A stretch of 64,000 bases of DNA from Sporosarcina sp. ZBG7A (GCF_000813425.1 NZ_JWIB01000037.1:57678-121677), one strand, 5' to 3'. Shown: positions 38,784 to 48,877, counted from the first letter of the stretch. Translations and numbers: made by a program. The notes: generated from the sequence alone by a model not told the origin.

Positions 38784-39737
38784 ATGGAGCGTATAGGAGA
38801 GGCTATGAAAAGAGTGATTAACGCGCCAACACTAGCTGCGCGGTATGACGAGTTAAGAAACGAAGTTCTTGCAAATGAGGAAGTCCAACAATTCATAGAA
38901 GATCATGCAAATGAGATTGACAAACAAGTTGTGGAGAAGAGTTTAAATAAGCTTTACGAATTCATAACTGCGTCTCATCAATGCGACAAGTGTCCAAACC
39001 TCGAGGGATGTATTAATGTCATGAAGGGGTTCGAACCAAAGCTTACCTTGAATCAGGGGCTAATCGATGTGACGTATATTCGTTGTCCTCAGAAAGAACG
39101 GGATGATGAGAAGCGGGCTGTTAATAAGATGCTGAATAGCCTGTACATGCCCAAAGATGTCATGAAAGCACAGCTCATTGACGTTGACACGTATTACGAT
39201 TCAAGCCGTCTGGATATTGTGGATAAGGCAAGTGAATTTATTACACAATACGTAGAAACCGGTGTTCTTCCTGAAAAAGGGTTGTATATCCACGGCAAAT
39301 TTGGTACTGGAAAGTCCTTTATTTTAGGCGCTCTTGCTAACGAACTGGCTAATCGGAAAATACGTACTGTAGTGGTTTACTTACCTGAATTTTTACGTGA
39401 AATAAAACAGTCGATTCAGGATAATTCTCTGAACGAAAAAATTGAGTTTGTTAAAAAGGCTACTGTTCTCATGATTGACGACATCGGTGCAGAATCGATG
39501 ACGGCTTGGGCACGCGATGAAGTGTTAGGAACCATATTGCAGTATCGCATGGCAGATCAGCTTCCTACATTTTTTACATCAAACTTTACGTTGTCTGAAC
39601 TAGAGCATCATCTCACCTTTTCACAGCGTGGCGAGAAAGAACCTATCAAAGCCGCACGCATAATGGAACGGATTAAAATAATGAGTGATCCGATGTTATT
39701 ATCAGGGAAAAACCGTAGAAATCCTGGAAAAGACTGA
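38784..39737 (+). CDS. dnaI: Primosomal protein DnaI (helicase loader)
   Basis: A 317-residue AAA+ loader. The N-terminal zinc-binding segment (CDKCPNLEGC, residues 68-77) binds helicase in B. subtilis DnaI. The AAA+ core has Walker A HGKFGTGKS near residue 170 and Walker B LMIDDIG near 230. It starts at the base after the dnaB stop, so translation is coupled. Confidence 0.95.
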   Translation: MERIGEAMKRVINAPTLAARYDELRNEVLANEEVQQFIEDHANEIDKQVVEKSLNKLYEFITASHQCDKCPNLEGCINVMKGFEPKLTLNQGLIDVTYIRCPQKERDDEKRAVNKMLNSLYMPKDVMKAQLIDVDTYYDSSRLDIVDKASEFITQYVETGVLPEKGLYIHGKFGTGKSFILGALANELANRKIRTVVVYLPEFLREIKQSIQDNSLNEKIEFVKKATVLMIDDIGAESMTAWARDEVLGTILQYRMADQLPTFFTSNFTLSELEHHLTFSQRGEKEPIKAARIMERIKIMSDPMLLSGKNRRNPGKD

Positions 39738-39755
39738 TTGTTTTCAGTAATCCTC

Positions 39756-39784
39756 TTGCAATTCCTGATAACATTCACTATACT
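39756..39784 (+). promoter_or_regulatory. Promoter of thrS
   Basis: TTGCAA (39756-39761), 17 bp, TATACT (39779-39784). Confidence 0.65.
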
Positions 39785-39791
39785 AATCACA

Positions 39792-40060
39792 ACACAATGA
39801 TAAAATGCTTTGACAAGGACAACGATTGTTGAAACGACCTACAGAGAGCAAGGGGTTTGCTGAGAACCTTGCAGGAAACGACACCAATCTACCGCCTTTG
39901 AGCAGCAACAGGGAACCATTGAGTACGCTCTTTAATACCTGTTGACGGCCCCGGCCCGTTAGCCGCTTTAAGCTTCATCTTTCCGGTTTGTTCCGGATTG
40001 GAGGAAGAAGGGTGGAACCGCGAGTACAAGTCTCGTCCCTTTATGGGATGGGGCTTTTTT
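39792..40060 (+). promoter_or_regulatory. T-box leader of thrS (threonine tRNA sensing)
   Basis: A leader of about 270 nt. The conserved T-box AGGGTGGAACCGCG is at 40009-40022. The terminator GTCTCGTCCC / GGGATGGGGC with T6 is at 40031-40060. Stem I features occur around 39842-39905; an ACC triplet (in GACACCAATC, 39879-39888) is a candidate threonine specifier. Uncharged tRNA-Thr would stabilise the antiterminator and allow thrS transcription. This accounts for the whole gap between dnaI and thrS. Confidence 0.92.
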
Positions 40061-40093
40061 GTGTTCAAAAATAGATAAAAGGAGTGCATTGAC

Positions 40094-42025
40094 ATGTCAA
40101 ATTCAATTCATTTAAAATTTCCGGATGGCGCGGTTAAGGAGTTTCCTGCTGGCACAACAACAGAAGATGTAGCAGCATCGATCAGCCCAGGACTTCGTAA
40201 AAGTGCACTTGCAGGTAAGCTCGGTGAACAGCTCATCGACTTGAAAACACCAATCCAACACGATGGAGATATTGCGATCGTTACTCAACAATCTCCGGAA
40301 GCACTTGAAATCTTACGTCACAGTACAGCCCACTTACTAGCTCAAGCAGTAAAACGCAAATTCCCGGATGCAAAACTTGGAATAGGTCCAACAATCGATA
40401 ATGGTTTCTACTATGATATCGATTCTCCAACACCAATTACTGCAGATGACTTACCAGAACTTGAAAAAGAAATGAAACGCATTATCGGAGAGAACTTGGA
40501 AGTGGTTCGACACGATGTTTCACGCTCAGAAGCGGAGCGTCGCTTTAAAGAAATCGATGACGAGTACAAATTAGAATTGCTCCAAGCTATTCCTGCAGAC
40601 GAGCAGGTTTCGATCTATGAACAAGGCGAGTTTTTCGATTTATGCCGTGGCGTCCACGTGCCATATACAGGAAAGCTCAAAGAATTCAAATTGCTAAGTA
40701 TCGCTGGTGCATACTGGCGCGGTAATTCTGATAACAAAATGCTACAGCGTATTTACGGAACAGCTTTCTTCAAAAAAGAAGAACTTCAGGCGCACTTGAA
40801 GATGCTTGAAGAAGCAAAAGAACGCGATCACCGTAAAATCGGTAAAGAACTGGATTTGTTCATGAACTCTCAAAAGGTGGGTCAAGGACTTCCGCTTTGG
40901 CTTCCAAAAGGTGCAACAATTCGTCGAGTAATCGAACGCTACATCGTAGACAAAGAAGAGCGTCTTGGCTATGACCATGTGTATACACCAGTTCTAGGTA
41001 GCGTCGAGTTGTACAAAACATCTGGTCACTGGGATCACTATCAAGACGGAATGTTCCCTGTGATGAGCATGGACAACGAAGACCTAGTCCTCCGTCCGAT
41101 GAACTGCCCGCACCACATGATGATCTACAAAAACGGCATCCATTCATACCGGAACCTACCAATTCGTATCGCGGAACTTGGTACAATGCACCGCTACGAA
41201 ATGTCAGGAGCACTTTCAGGTCTTCAACGGGTTCGTGGGATGACTCTGAACGATGCACACATCTTCGTTCGTCCAGACCAAATTAAAGACGAGTTCCAGC
41301 GTACAGTTCAGCTGATCATTGATGTATATAAAGACTTTAACATTACAGACTACTCGTTCCGTCTTTCATACCGTGACCCTGCAGACACTGAGAAGTATTT
41401 CGATGACGACGCAATGTGGGAACGCGCACAACACATGTTGAAAGACGCGATGGACGACATGGGTCTTGACTACACTGAAGCAGACGGCGAAGCGGCATTC
41501 TATGGTCCGAAACTCGACGTTCAAGTGAAAACGGCAATAGGCATGGAAGAAACACTCTCCACTGTTCAATTGGACTTCTTGCTACCAGAACGCTTCGACC
41601 TTACTTACGTAGGCGAAGACGGAAAACAACACCGTCCAGTAGTCATCCACAGAGGTGTCGTATCCACAATGGAACGCTTCGTAGCCTTCTTAATCGAGGA
41701 ATACAAAGGAGCATTCCCAACTTGGCTCGCACCAATTCAAGTCGAAGTCATCCCAGTCTCACCTGAAGCACACTTCGACTACGCAGACAAAGTGCGCGAA
41801 CAACTCGTCGCTGCCGGATACCGAGTAGACCTCGACAGCCGCGAAGAAAAAATCGGCTACAAAATCCGTGAAGCCCAAGTTCAAAAAGTACCATACATGC
41901 TCGTACTAGGAGACAAAGAAATCGAATCAGGCAACGTCAACGTCCGAAAATACGGAGAACAAAACTCCGAATCCATGAGCTTTGAAGCATTCCTAGAACT
42001 CTTGAAAAGTGACGTAGCTCACTAA
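40094..42025 (+). CDS. thrS: Threonyl-tRNA synthetase
   Basis: A 643-residue class II synthetase. An N-terminal TGS domain (1-62) is followed by the editing domain with [11 protein letters not shown] and CRGVH, the catalytic core (about 240-530; [24 protein letters not shown]) and the anticodon-binding domain (about 535-640). Start ATG 40094 has AAAAGGAG upstream. It is controlled by the T-box. Confidence 0.97.
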   Translation: MSNSIHLKFPDGAVKEFPAGTTTEDVAASISPGLRKSALAGKLGEQLIDLKTPIQHDGDIAIVTQQSPEALEILRHSTAHLLAQAVKRKFPDAKLGIGPTIDNGFYYDIDSPTPITADDLPELEKEMKRIIGENLEVVRHDVSRSEAERRFKEIDDEYKLELLQAIPADEQVSIYEQGEFFDLCRGVHVPYTGKLKEFKLLSIAGAYWRGNSDNKMLQRIYGTAFFKKEELQAHLKMLEEAKERDHRKIGKELDLFMNSQKVGQGLPLWLPKGATIRRVIERYIVDKEERLGYDHVYTPVLGSVELYKTSGHWDHYQDGMFPVMSMDNEDLVLRPMNCPHHMMIYKNGIHSYRNLPIRIAELGTMHRYEMSGALSGLQRVRGMTLNDAHIFVRPDQIKDEFQRTVQLIIDVYKDFNITDYSFRLSYRDPADTEKYFDDDAMWERAQHMLKDAMDDMGLDYTEADGEAAFYGPKLDVQVKTAIGMEETLSTVQLDFLLPERFDLTYVGEDGKQHRPVVIHRGVVSTMERFVAFLIEEYKGAFPTWLAPIQVEVIPVSPEAHFDYADKVREQLVAAGYRVDLDSREEKIGYKIREAQVQKVPYMLVLGDKEIESGNVNVRKYGEQNSESMSFEAFLELLKSDVAH

Positions 42026-42078
42026 GCTAATTTTGTTTTCAATTGGTTTTAAGGACCTGCTAATACTTAAACGACACC

Positions 42079-42207
42079 ATTGATTGTAGCGGAAGATGGC
42101 GACTCCGGAGGGATAAGCGCAGGTTGAAGACCCCGCAGGGAGCGAAGCGAACCGAGGAGGCTGAAACCAAGCCCCTCGGAAAGCGTCCATCTGAAGCGTA
42201 AATCAAT
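42079..42207 (-). repeat. Dispersed intergenic repeat, copy 3 (inverted orientation)
   Basis: A short-form copy of about 129 bp on the opposite strand. It runs from ATTGATTGTAGCGGAAGATGG to the end GCGTAAATCAAT, with the core GAAGACCCCGC (reverse of GCGGGGTCTTC) at 42127-42137 and GGAAAGCGTCC near 42178. It lies between thrS and the infC promoter. Confidence 0.85.
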
Positions 42208-42241
42208 CGGGCTAATTTATTTTTGTTTCAACGAAAAACCC

Positions 42242-42270
42242 TTGACACTTTCTCTAAAGGATGATAAAGT
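42242..42270 (+). promoter_or_regulatory. Promoter of the infC-rpmI-rplT operon
   Basis: Perfect TTGACA (42242-42247), 17 bp, TAAAGT (42265-42270). Confidence 0.75.
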
Positions 42271-42276
42271 AGATAA

Positions 42277-42440
42277 GGTTAAAGAATACAGTTTGTGATA
42301 CAAGAAGGAGCTGCCCGCTTCTCACCTGATCGACGCCAAATTGGTAGTTGTTGAGGTTAGCACAGTAGTGAAGCCACGTGTGTAAATACGTGTGCGATTG
42401 CGGGTAGACAAATCATCCATTTGTCTGCTTTTTTTATTGC
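42277..42440 (+). promoter_or_regulatory. L20 leader (autoregulatory attenuator of infC-rpmI-rplT)
   Basis: A leader with a terminator hairpin AGACAAAT / ATTTGTCT (42406-42426) followed by T-run. CTGCCCGC upstream (about 42312) can pair with GCGGGTAG at 42400-42407, giving the alternative fold. Position and layout match the Bacillus L20 leader, in which ribosomal protein L20 binding promotes termination. Confidence 0.85.
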
Positions 42441-42548
42441 CTCATTACCTGAAGGCTCAGAATGCTGAATGGTTTTGCAAGCTGTGCCAGAACGGTGCAG
42501 ACTGCTCAAACAGTGTATTCGCGAGATATTATTCGGAGGTGGATTACG

Positions 42549-43067
42549 ATTAGCAAAGATATGTATGTGAACGAAGGAATTCGTGCCCGTGAATTACGAC
42601 TTATCGACCACAATGGTGATCAGCTCGGCATTAAGTCCCGCAACGAAGCACTTGAAATTGCTGCACGTGCCAACTTGGACGTCGTCCTCGTAGCACCAAC
42701 AGCTAAACCGCCTGTAGCCCGCGTTATGGACTATGGAAAGTTTAAGTTCGAGCAGCAGAAAAAAGAGCGGGAAGTCCGAAAGAACCAAAAGATTATCCAG
42801 GTCAAAGAAGTTCGGCTTAGCCCGACAATCGATGAGCACGATTTTCAAACAAAGCTTCGTAACGGAATTAAATTCCTTGAAGCTGGCGACAAAGTAAAAG
42901 CATCCATCCGTTTCCGCGGACGTGCGATTACTCACAAAGAAATTGGACAGCGCGTTCTTGACAAGTTTGCAGAAGCTTGTAAAGAAGTTGGAACAGTTGA
43001 GGTCCGCCCTAAGATGGATGGACGCAGCATGTTCTTGATGCTTGCACCAATAGCAGAGAAAAAGTAA
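42549..43067 (+). CDS. infC: Translation initiation factor IF-3 (ATT start)
   Basis: A 172-residue factor that keeps 30S subunits free and checks start codons. It has the N-domain [13 protein letters not shown], a basic linker and the C-domain. The start is ATT at 42549, because GGAGGT (42537-42542 region) is correctly spaced and the residues ISKDMYVNE match IF-3 N-termini; a frame from ATG 42462 would run through the leader. AUU starts are known for infC and let IF-3 limit its own synthesis. Confidence 0.93.
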   Translation: MSKDMYVNEGIRARELRLIDHNGDQLGIKSRNEALEIAARANLDVVLVAPTAKPPVARVMDYGKFKFEQQKKEREVRKNQKIIQVKEVRLSPTIDEHDFQTKLRNGIKFLEAGDKVKASIRFRGRAITHKEIGQRVLDKFAEACKEVGTVEVRPKMDGRSMFLMLAPIAEKK

Positions 43068-43097
43068 GCTGAACAAACGATTTAGGAGGAACAGATC

Positions 43098-43298
43098 ATG
43101 CCAAAAATGAAAACACACCGCGGTTCCGCGAAGCGTTTCAAAAAAACAGGAAGCGGTAAGTTGAAGCGCGGACGCGCTAAAACAAGCCACCTTTTTGCTA
43201 ACAAGTCGACTAAAGCAAAACGTCACTTGCGCAAATCTTCACTAGTTTCTTCTGGCGATTTCAAGCGTATTCGTCAGATGCTTACTTACATGAAGTAA
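43098..43298 (+). CDS. rpmI: Ribosomal protein L35
   Basis: A 66-residue basic protein ([14 protein letters not shown] start) of the large subunit. Ribosome site TTAGGAGGAA. It is the middle gene of the infC-rpmI-rplT operon. Confidence 0.98.
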   Translation: MPKMKTHRGSAKRFKKTGSGKLKRGRAKTSHLFANKSTKAKRHLRKSSLVSSGDFKRIRQMLTYMK

Positions 43299-43392
43299 TA
43301 GCTTCAGCCCGGTTAGCTGATCACTATTGATAGCAAACCCATTGAATTCAAATCTAAATTATTCTTACAGGAATAGCAGGAGGTAATGAACT

Positions 43393-43752
43393 ATGCCACG
43401 CGTAAAAGGTGGAACAGTGACGCGCAAGCGTCGTAATCGAGTATTGAAATTAGCAAAAGGGTATTTTGGTTCTAAACACCGTCTCTACCGAGTAGCAAAC
43501 CAACAAGTCATGAAATCATTGAACTATGCTTATCGTGACCGTCGCCAGAAGAAGCGGGACTTCCGTAGACTTTGGATCACACGTATCAACGCGGCAGCTC
43601 GTGTAAATGGTATGTCTTACAGCACACTTATGCACGGTCTTAAAGTTGCTGGTATTGACGTTAACCGTAAAATGCTTGCTGATCTTGCAGTAACAGATGC
43701 AGCTGCTTTTGCTCAATTTGCTGAGACAGCTAAGAAATCACTTTCTAAATAA
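43393..43752 (+). CDS. rplT: Ribosomal protein L20
   Basis: A 119-residue 23S rRNA-binding protein and likely repressor of its own operon through the leader at 42277-42440. The N-terminal MPRVKGG and AKGYFGSK and a helical C-domain are present. Ribosome site GCAGGAGG, 94 bp after rpmI. Confidence 0.98.
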   Translation: MPRVKGGTVTRKRRNRVLKLAKGYFGSKHRLYRVANQQVMKSLNYAYRDRRQKKRDFRRLWITRINAAARVNGMSYSTLMHGLKVAGIDVNRKMLADLAVTDAAAFAQFAETAKKSLSK

Positions 43753-43763
43753 TTGATTTCCTG

Positions 43764-43805
43764 AACGTCACGGTCCCGATTTGAATGGGATTGTGACGTT
43801 TTTTT
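43764..43805 (+). terminator. Terminator after rplT
   Basis: AACGTCACGGTCCC / GGGATTGTGACGTT stem followed by T7. Confidence 0.92.
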
Positions 43806-43880
43806 GTTAGAAATCTTTCGAGAATTGTTGTAAAGGTTTTTGGAATATAGCCGACAAGTAAGAGTGAGGAGAGTTTTTTT

Positions 43881-44174
43881 ATGGAGACACTAGGACTCGA
43901 GTGGATCGTATTTTTGTCCATATGGGCATTTATTACGATGGGTTATGACAAACGACAAGCTAAGCGGAAAAAAAGTCGTGTATCTGAAAAGAATTTGTGG
44001 CTACTTGCGATATTCGGTGGAGGAATAGGCGCTTACTTTGGGATGCAAGTATTTCGTCATAAAACGCTTCATACTAATTTCCGGGTAGGATTTCTAATGC
44101 TGGCCTTGATTGATGTAGTAATCATCCTCTATCTCGCGGGACTTCAAATGCCGGTTATAACAAAACTCTTTTAA
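43881..44174 (+). CDS. ysdA: DUF1294 membrane protein (YsdA)
   Basis: A 97-residue protein with an N-terminal helix, the DUF1294 signature MGYDKRQAK and the segment GGGIGAYFGMQVFRHKT, plus two further helices. It directly follows rplT, as ysdA does in B. subtilis. Function unknown. Start ATG 43881 has GTGAGGAGAG upstream. Confidence 0.88.
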   Translation: METLGLEWIVFLSIWAFITMGYDKRQAKRKKSRVSEKNLWLLAIFGGGIGAYFGMQVFRHKTLHTNFRVGFLMLALIDVVIILYLAGLQMPVITKLF

Positions 44175-44209
44175 CAAAGGTCAAAATAATACGATAAGGG
44201 GCAATCACA

Positions 44210-44698
44210 TTGGATATGAACAAATTATTTCACATGCAACAAGAGCTCGATTCATACATACAGGCGCAACACGATCTTTCTGGGAGAAATCTTTTTGAAG
44301 ACAAAGTCCTCGCATTGCTTGTCGAACTTTCTGAGTTGGCAAACGAAACGAGATGCTTTAAGTTTTGGAGCTTAAAGGGTTCCTCTGCCCGTTCTGTTGT
44401 GCTAGAAGAATATGTAGATTCCATTCATTTTCTCTTATCGTTAGGGATTGTTAAGGATTTGACGAATTTCAATGAGTGGCGTTTTGACACTTCATCCGAT
44501 TCTCTAACAACAACATTCCTTAAAACCAATCAAGCAGTACTTGAATTCGGCCAACATCCAGATATGGCTACATATACGGGTCTTTGGAATCAGTATGGAA
44601 CGCTTGCTGAAAAGCTTGGATTTTCGTTGCAAGAAATCTACGATGCGTACATTGAAAAGAATGAGAAAAATTATGAAAGACAAAAAACAGGTTATTGA
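44210..44698 (+). CDS. Dimeric dUTPase / MazG-like all-alpha NTP pyrophosphohydrolase
   Basis: A 162-residue all-alpha protein with the metal motifs ELSELANE (about residues 39-46) and EEYVD (about 65-69), typical of phage-type dimeric dUTPases. It probably hydrolyses dUTP to dUMP, keeping uracil out of DNA. Start TTG 44210 follows AAGGGG with 8 nt spacing; ATG 44216 is an alternative. In B. subtilis such genes are prophage-borne (yncF/yosS are the trimeric type), but no phage genes lie nearby. Confidence 0.82.
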   Translation: MDMNKLFHMQQELDSYIQAQHDLSGRNLFEDKVLALLVELSELANETRCFKFWSLKGSSARSVVLEEYVDSIHFLLSLGIVKDLTNFNEWRFDTSSDSLTTTFLKTNQAVLEFGQHPDMATYTGLWNQYGTLAEKLGFSLQEIYDAYIEKNEKNYERQKTGY

Positions 44699-44759
44699 AA
44701 TAGATGTTTCCCTAGGGAAAGCCTTATAAGATACTACCTTTTTATTAATAAATAAAAGA

Positions 44760-44788
44760 TTGACAAATACCTAGAAATGAAAAATAAT
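44760..44788 (+). promoter_or_regulatory. Strong SigA promoter of the XRE regulator gene
   Basis: Perfect TTGACA (44760-44765), 17 bp, AATAAT (44783-44788), 31 bp before the GTG start. Confidence 0.75.
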
Positions 44789-44819
44789 AGTAATAATAGA
44801 CATTAGAGGAGGATTTTTT

Positions 44820-45332
44820 GTGAACGACTGGAGTAAAGAAGGATTCGGTATTAGGTTAAAGGAACTAAGAGAGCAAAGAGGTTTATCCATGATGGCTTTC
44901 GGTGCTGCTATCGGGACATCGGCAAGCCGTATTAAAGATTGGGAAAAAGGAAAAAATGCACCATCAGCAGCATGGGTTGCTAAAATCTCTGAGCGATTTA
45001 ATATATCAACGGACGAGCTTATTCTTGGTGACTCAAAAAAGTCTTCTGCTTTCAAACAAGCGAATACTGCAAGTGCAGAGTCATTATATGAACGGTTGCG
45101 CGAAACAATCACTGTTGATGGGTTTGCAGATGAACAGGACGAAGAAACAGATAACCTTTATACTCAATTAGACGCAAGTAACAAAAATCGCTACCGTAGC
45201 GGTAAAGGACGCCGTCTTGCTGAACGTGAATTACTTAATTTACTAACTGATCTACCTAAAAAAGACGTACTTGAATTACTTGAACTCGCAAAATTGAAGT
45301 GCCGTCTTCAAAAAACAACTGAAGCAAAATAA
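44820..45332 (+). CDS. XRE-family helix-turn-helix protein
   Basis: A 170-residue protein. The N-terminal Cro/CI-type HTH is at residues 7-62 (LREQRGLSMMAFGAAIGTS, ISTDELILG). A polar, acidic linker follows, then a leucine-rich C-terminal helix (ERELLNLLTDLPKKDVLELLELA, split here at residues 140-162) that may dimerise. Start GTG 44820 has GAGGAGG. It is a single gene with a strong promoter. Targets are unknown. Confidence 0.85.
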   Translation: MNDWSKEGFGIRLKELREQRGLSMMAFGAAIGTSASRIKDWEKGKNAPSAAWVAKISERFNISTDELILGDSKKSSAFKQANTASAESLYERLRETITVDGFADEQDEETDNLYTQLDASNKNRYRSGKGRRLAERELLNLLTDLPKKDVLELLELAKLKCRLQKTTEAK

Positions 45333-45340
45333 GGGAACGA

Positions 45341-45376
45341 AACACAATAGACCTTCATGGCTATTGTGTTTTTTAT
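45341..45376 (+). terminator. Terminator after the XRE gene
   Basis: AACACAATAG / CTATTGTGTT stem, 10 nt loop, T6. Confidence 0.9.
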
Positions 45377-45457
45377 TTTGGCTTTTCTCTGAAGTGCGAT
45401 ATGATGGGGTGGTAACCGGAAGATTCAAACAATTATATCGTAGAGAGGATGTTGACA

Positions 45458-46435
45458 GTGAAAGCGATTATTCATGGAGACAACGGACTTAGATTAGGAG
45501 AAATGCCCACACCTATTGCGAAAAGCGGGGAAGTCGTGGTGGCTATCAAAACTGCCGGACTAAATAGAAGAGACTTATACATACCAGCTAGAAGAGAAAA
45601 CAAAGGACATGATCTAATACTAGGATCTGATGGGGCAGGGGTGGTCGAGTCAGTTGGAGAGGGGGTTACAAAGTGGTCAGTAGGAGATGAAGTTTTGGTC
45701 AACCCGTCTCTTAACTGGTTTGAAAAAAGTGATGGTTCTCCTGAAGGGTTTGGTCCACTGGGAATGCCAGATGACGGAACCTTTTCAGAAAAAATTGTCC
45801 TCTCACAGGAGCAACTAGAACCCCGGCCGGCCTACTTGTCATGGGAAGAATCAGCAAGTATCGCATTAGCAGGTCTGACAGGATTTCGTGCGCTTGTGAC
45901 ACGTGGAAAAGTAAAGAAAGGTGACACTGTATTCGTTCCAGGCGCGGGTAGTGGTGTTGTTACATTCATCATCCAATTTGCTAAAGCAATCGGTGCCCGC
46001 GTCATTGTCACTTCAAGAAGTGAAGAAAAGAGAGAGCATGCTTTGAAACTTGGAGCAGATCGCGCAATCGATACACATGCAGATTGGAACGAAGTGTTGA
46101 AGGACGAAACAATAGACCTTGTCATTGAGAGTGTAGGAAAAGCCACATTTAATCGTTCTCTTAAATGTTTGAAAAAGGGTGGACGATTAGTCGTGTTTGG
46201 TGCAACAACTGAAGACGTAATCGATTTGGATTTACGTGAACTTTTCAATAAGCAACAAGAAATTGTCGGCTCGATGATGGGAAGTCGTGATGAGTTGAGA
46301 GAAATGCTTGCTTTCTCAAAAGAGCATAACATTCGACCTGTGATTGATCGCACTATGCCTCTAGAAGATGCACTAGAGGGATTCAGTATGCTTGAAGACA
46401 GTACTCATTTCGGTAAAATTGTGTTCACAGTATAA
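45458..46435 (+). CDS. Medium-chain dehydrogenase/reductase (YogA/quinone oxidoreductase-like)
   Basis: A 325-residue MDR-fold oxidoreductase. It has the GroES-like domain with LGSDGAGVVESVG and the Rossmann motif PGAGSGVVTFIIQFAKA. No structural-zinc cysteine cluster is present, so a zinc-free quinone or enone reductase is more likely than an alcohol dehydrogenase. Start GTG 45458 gives the usual MKAI N-terminus and sits 9 nt after GAGAGG; ATG 45449 overlaps that site. It is a lone gene of unknown substrate. Confidence 0.8.
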   Translation: MKAIIHGDNGLRLGEMPTPIAKSGEVVVAIKTAGLNRRDLYIPARRENKGHDLILGSDGAGVVESVGEGVTKWSVGDEVLVNPSLNWFEKSDGSPEGFGPLGMPDDGTFSEKIVLSQEQLEPRPAYLSWEESASIALAGLTGFRALVTRGKVKKGDTVFVPGAGSGVVTFIIQFAKAIGARVIVTSRSEEKREHALKLGADRAIDTHADWNEVLKDETIDLVIESVGKATFNRSLKCLKKGGRLVVFGATTEDVIDLDLRELFNKQQEIVGSMMGSRDELREMLAFSKEHNIRPVIDRTMPLEDALEGFSMLEDSTHFGKIVFTV

Positions 46436-46438
46436 TCT

Positions 46439-46481
46439 AAACAGCTCGTTATCATCCATAAGGAGATAACGAGCTGTTTTG
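46439..46481. terminator. Terminator after the MDR gene
   Basis: AAACAGCTCGTTATC / GATAACGAGCTGTTT, 15 bp stem with T-run; usable from both sides. Confidence 0.92.
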
Positions 46482-46529
46482 TATAGTTAGGAATGTTAAT
46501 GAGCAAATCAGTTTGGTTCTAATTTATTC

Positions 46530-48227
46530 TTAAAGAGCTTTATCATCCACAGAATCCAACCACGCTTCGATAGTGCCGACAACCGATTCAACGCAACCAT
46601 CCTCAAAAGGAGAGATCAAGTTCGCTTCTTTGACCAATTCCGTGAATGACTTAGAACCACCAAGCTTACATAGATGAACGTAATCATTCCATGCAGATTC
46701 ATGATCTTCACGGTCTTTTTTCCAGAATTGGAATGCGCATATTTGTGCTAACGTATAATCGATGTAGTAAAATGGTATTTCGTAAATGTGAGCTTGGCGC
46801 TGCCAAAAGCCACCGCTTTCTAAATACTCGTTGCCATCATAATCACGTTTCGGTAAGTAAATACCCTCTATCCGCTTCCAAGCCGCTTTACGCTCAGCTG
46901 GAGTCATCTGAGGATTGTTATACACTTCGTGTTGGAATTCATCTACAGCCACACCATAAGGTAAGAATAGGAGCCCACTGCTTAAATGAGAGAACTTATA
47001 TTTATCAGTTTGCTCATTGAAGAACAGCTCCATCCAAGGCCATGTAAAGAATTCCATACTCATCGAGTGAACTTCCGCACCTTCGCTCGTTGGCCACACA
47101 TATTCAGGAATGCCGATGTTACGACTTGAATAGACTTGGAATGCATGTCCAGCTTCGTGAGTGAGTACATCGATATCGCCAGACGTTCCGTTAAAGTTCG
47201 AGAAGATGAACGGAGAATCATAATTATCGATGAACGTACAATAGCCACCTGCTTCTTTGCCTTTTTTTGCAACAAGATCGAGCAAATTCTTTTCAGTCAT
47301 ATACGTAAAGAACTCATCTGTTTCATGTGACAGTTCTTTATACATTTCCTTACCTTGTTCAATAATCCAATCTGGAGATCCTTGTGGAACTGCATTACCC
47401 GTTAGGAAATCGAGTGACTGATCGTAGAACTTGAGACTATCGACACCGATTCGTGCAGCTTGACGATCATATAACTTGTTTGCAACTGGCACGATGTAGT
47501 CACGAACTTGGTCGCGGAAATTCTTTACCATCTCAGCATCATATCCAACACGGGACATTCGTACATAGCCTAGTTCAGTAAACGTATCAAATCCTAGTTT
47601 CTTGGCAATCTCATCTCGGAGTTTAACGAGACGATCATAAATTTCGTCAAACTTTTCAGCGTTTTTCTCATAGAACGAATACTGAGCGTTCATCGCTTCT
47701 TTACGAACAGAGCGATCAGTAGACTCCATATAGGGACCTAGTTGAGCGAGAGTCAACTCTTTCCCATCAAATTCGATTTGCGCAGAAGCTACAAGTTTTG
47801 CATACTCTGATGTCAGCTTGTTTTCTTGCTGAAGCAGCGGCATCACTTCAGGTGAAAACTCCTTTATGGAATTTTCTGCTAGAGCAAATAGCTGAGAGCC
47901 CCATTTTTCTTCTAGCTCAGCCCGGAACTTAGAAGTAATCAGCGCTTTGTAAAATTCCGTAGAGAGCCCTTGGAATTCAGGACTGACTTCGTCAAAATAA
48001 TCGCGCTCCTGTTGGTAGTATTCATCATTTGTGTCGATGGAAGATCGGATGTAGGCAAGATTCGATTGAGTCGAATAGTCATTTCCGATTGCATTGATTT
48101 TCTCAATCACGGCGTTTTGGGTTTCATAGGAATCGGATTTGTGGAATTCATTTAAAAGTTCAGTGAATTCATTTTTGATTTCTTCCATATCAGGACGAGC
48201 GTACTGGTATTCGTCAAACGTAATCAT
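46530..48227 (-). CDS. M3-family oligoendopeptidase (PepF-like)
   Basis: A 565-residue zinc peptidase with the HEAGH motif in LTHEAGHAF (near residue 355) and the downstream Glu ligand in SEGAEVHSM. It cleaves short peptides in the cytoplasm. Start ATG 48227 has GGGGGAAA on the minus strand; the 28 extra upstream codons lack family character. Family length for this subgroup is about 565. It is a single gene. Confidence 0.92.
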   Translation of the reverse strand: MITFDEYQYARPDMEEIKNEFTELLNEFHKSDSYETQNAVIEKINAIGNDYSTQSNLAYIRSSIDTNDEYYQQERDYFDEVSPEFQGLSTEFYKALITSKFRAELEEKWGSQLFALAENSIKEFSPEVMPLLQQENKLTSEYAKLVASAQIEFDGKELTLAQLGPYMESTDRSVRKEAMNAQYSFYEKNAEKFDEIYDRLVKLRDEIAKKLGFDTFTELGYVRMSRVGYDAEMVKNFRDQVRDYIVPVANKLYDRQAARIGVDSLKFYDQSLDFLTGNAVPQGSPDWIIEQGKEMYKELSHETDEFFTYMTEKNLLDLVAKKGKEAGGYCTFIDNYDSPFIFSNFNGTSGDIDVLTHEAGHAFQVYSSRNIGIPEYVWPTSEGAEVHSMSMEFFTWPWMELFFNEQTDKYKFSHLSSGLLFLPYGVAVDEFQHEVYNNPQMTPAERKAAWKRIEGIYLPKRDYDGNEYLESGGFWQRQAHIYEIPFYYIDYTLAQICAFQFWKKDREDHESAWNDYVHLCKLGGSKSFTELVKEANLISPFEDGCVESVVGTIEAWLDSVDDKAL

Positions 48228-48429
48228 AATTTTCCCCCACTCTAGTAGTAATATTTCTTCTACCCTATTGTTCCTGAAAATCTTGGGAAATGCAAAAAGT
48301 AACCTCTCCAATGAGCAATTTTATCGGATGAAGTGTAAATGTATCCCGGACAGAGTTCTCGTGGTATGATGAGAGCATGTACGTATGAACGAATCTTAAA
48401 TTGATTGAAGAGGGGAATACAAATTACTT

Positions 48430-48738
48430 ATGAATATTACACAGTATACAGTTTCAGAATTGAGAGACCCGACAGGCATCCTCACGGGTAAGCGATATGA
48501 ATTCCATTTATTTTTGGAGTTTGAAGAAGAAGACGAATTATTAGAAGAAGATGCAGCGGGGATCCGAACAATCTATGTCGTTGATGGTGAAGTTGATAAG
48601 ATTATGGCCAGTTACTTCTTTAAAAAAGGTACAGAGCAAGCATTGGATTTTGAGTTAGAAGAGGAAGAAATCCAAGAAGTCCTTGCATTTTGCAGAGAGA
48701 ATGCAGAAAAAGTAGAAGAAACGTCAAATAATCAGTAA
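48430..48738 (+). CDS. Small acidic protein, DUF6509-like
   Basis: A 102-residue, Glu-rich protein with the pattern VSELRDPTGILTGKRYEF at its N-terminus, which I recognise as a Bacilli family of unknown function (DUF6509). The nearest ribosome site (GAGGGGAA, 48410-48417) is about 12 nt from ATG 48430, longer than usual. It may be encoded independently of yumC downstream. Confidence 0.75.
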   Translation: MNITQYTVSELRDPTGILTGKRYEFHLFLEFEEEDELLEEDAAGIRTIYVVDGEVDKIMASYFFKKGTEQALDFELEEEEIQEVLAFCRENAEKVEETSNNQ

Positions 48739-48877
48739 AAAAGTATTTAATACGTTCAAATAACGTGAAATTCTATTTGAAATAGAGGATAATAAACGTA
48801 GAACCGAATGGTAGGACGTCTTGTTAACAACAACGTCCGGAGTTTCTACAAAATTTTTCAGTAATGGAGTGTTTACA

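Noticed and set aside
42594..43226. A 210-codon open frame on the minus strand
   Set aside because: It is antisense to infC and rpmI, has low-complexity Phe/Leu/Cys-rich translation and no ribosome site. infC and rpmI are certain.
44210..45332. dUTPase plus XRE regulator as a prophage remnant
   Set aside because: Both families occur in phages, but there is no integrase, attachment site, structural gene or composition change around them.
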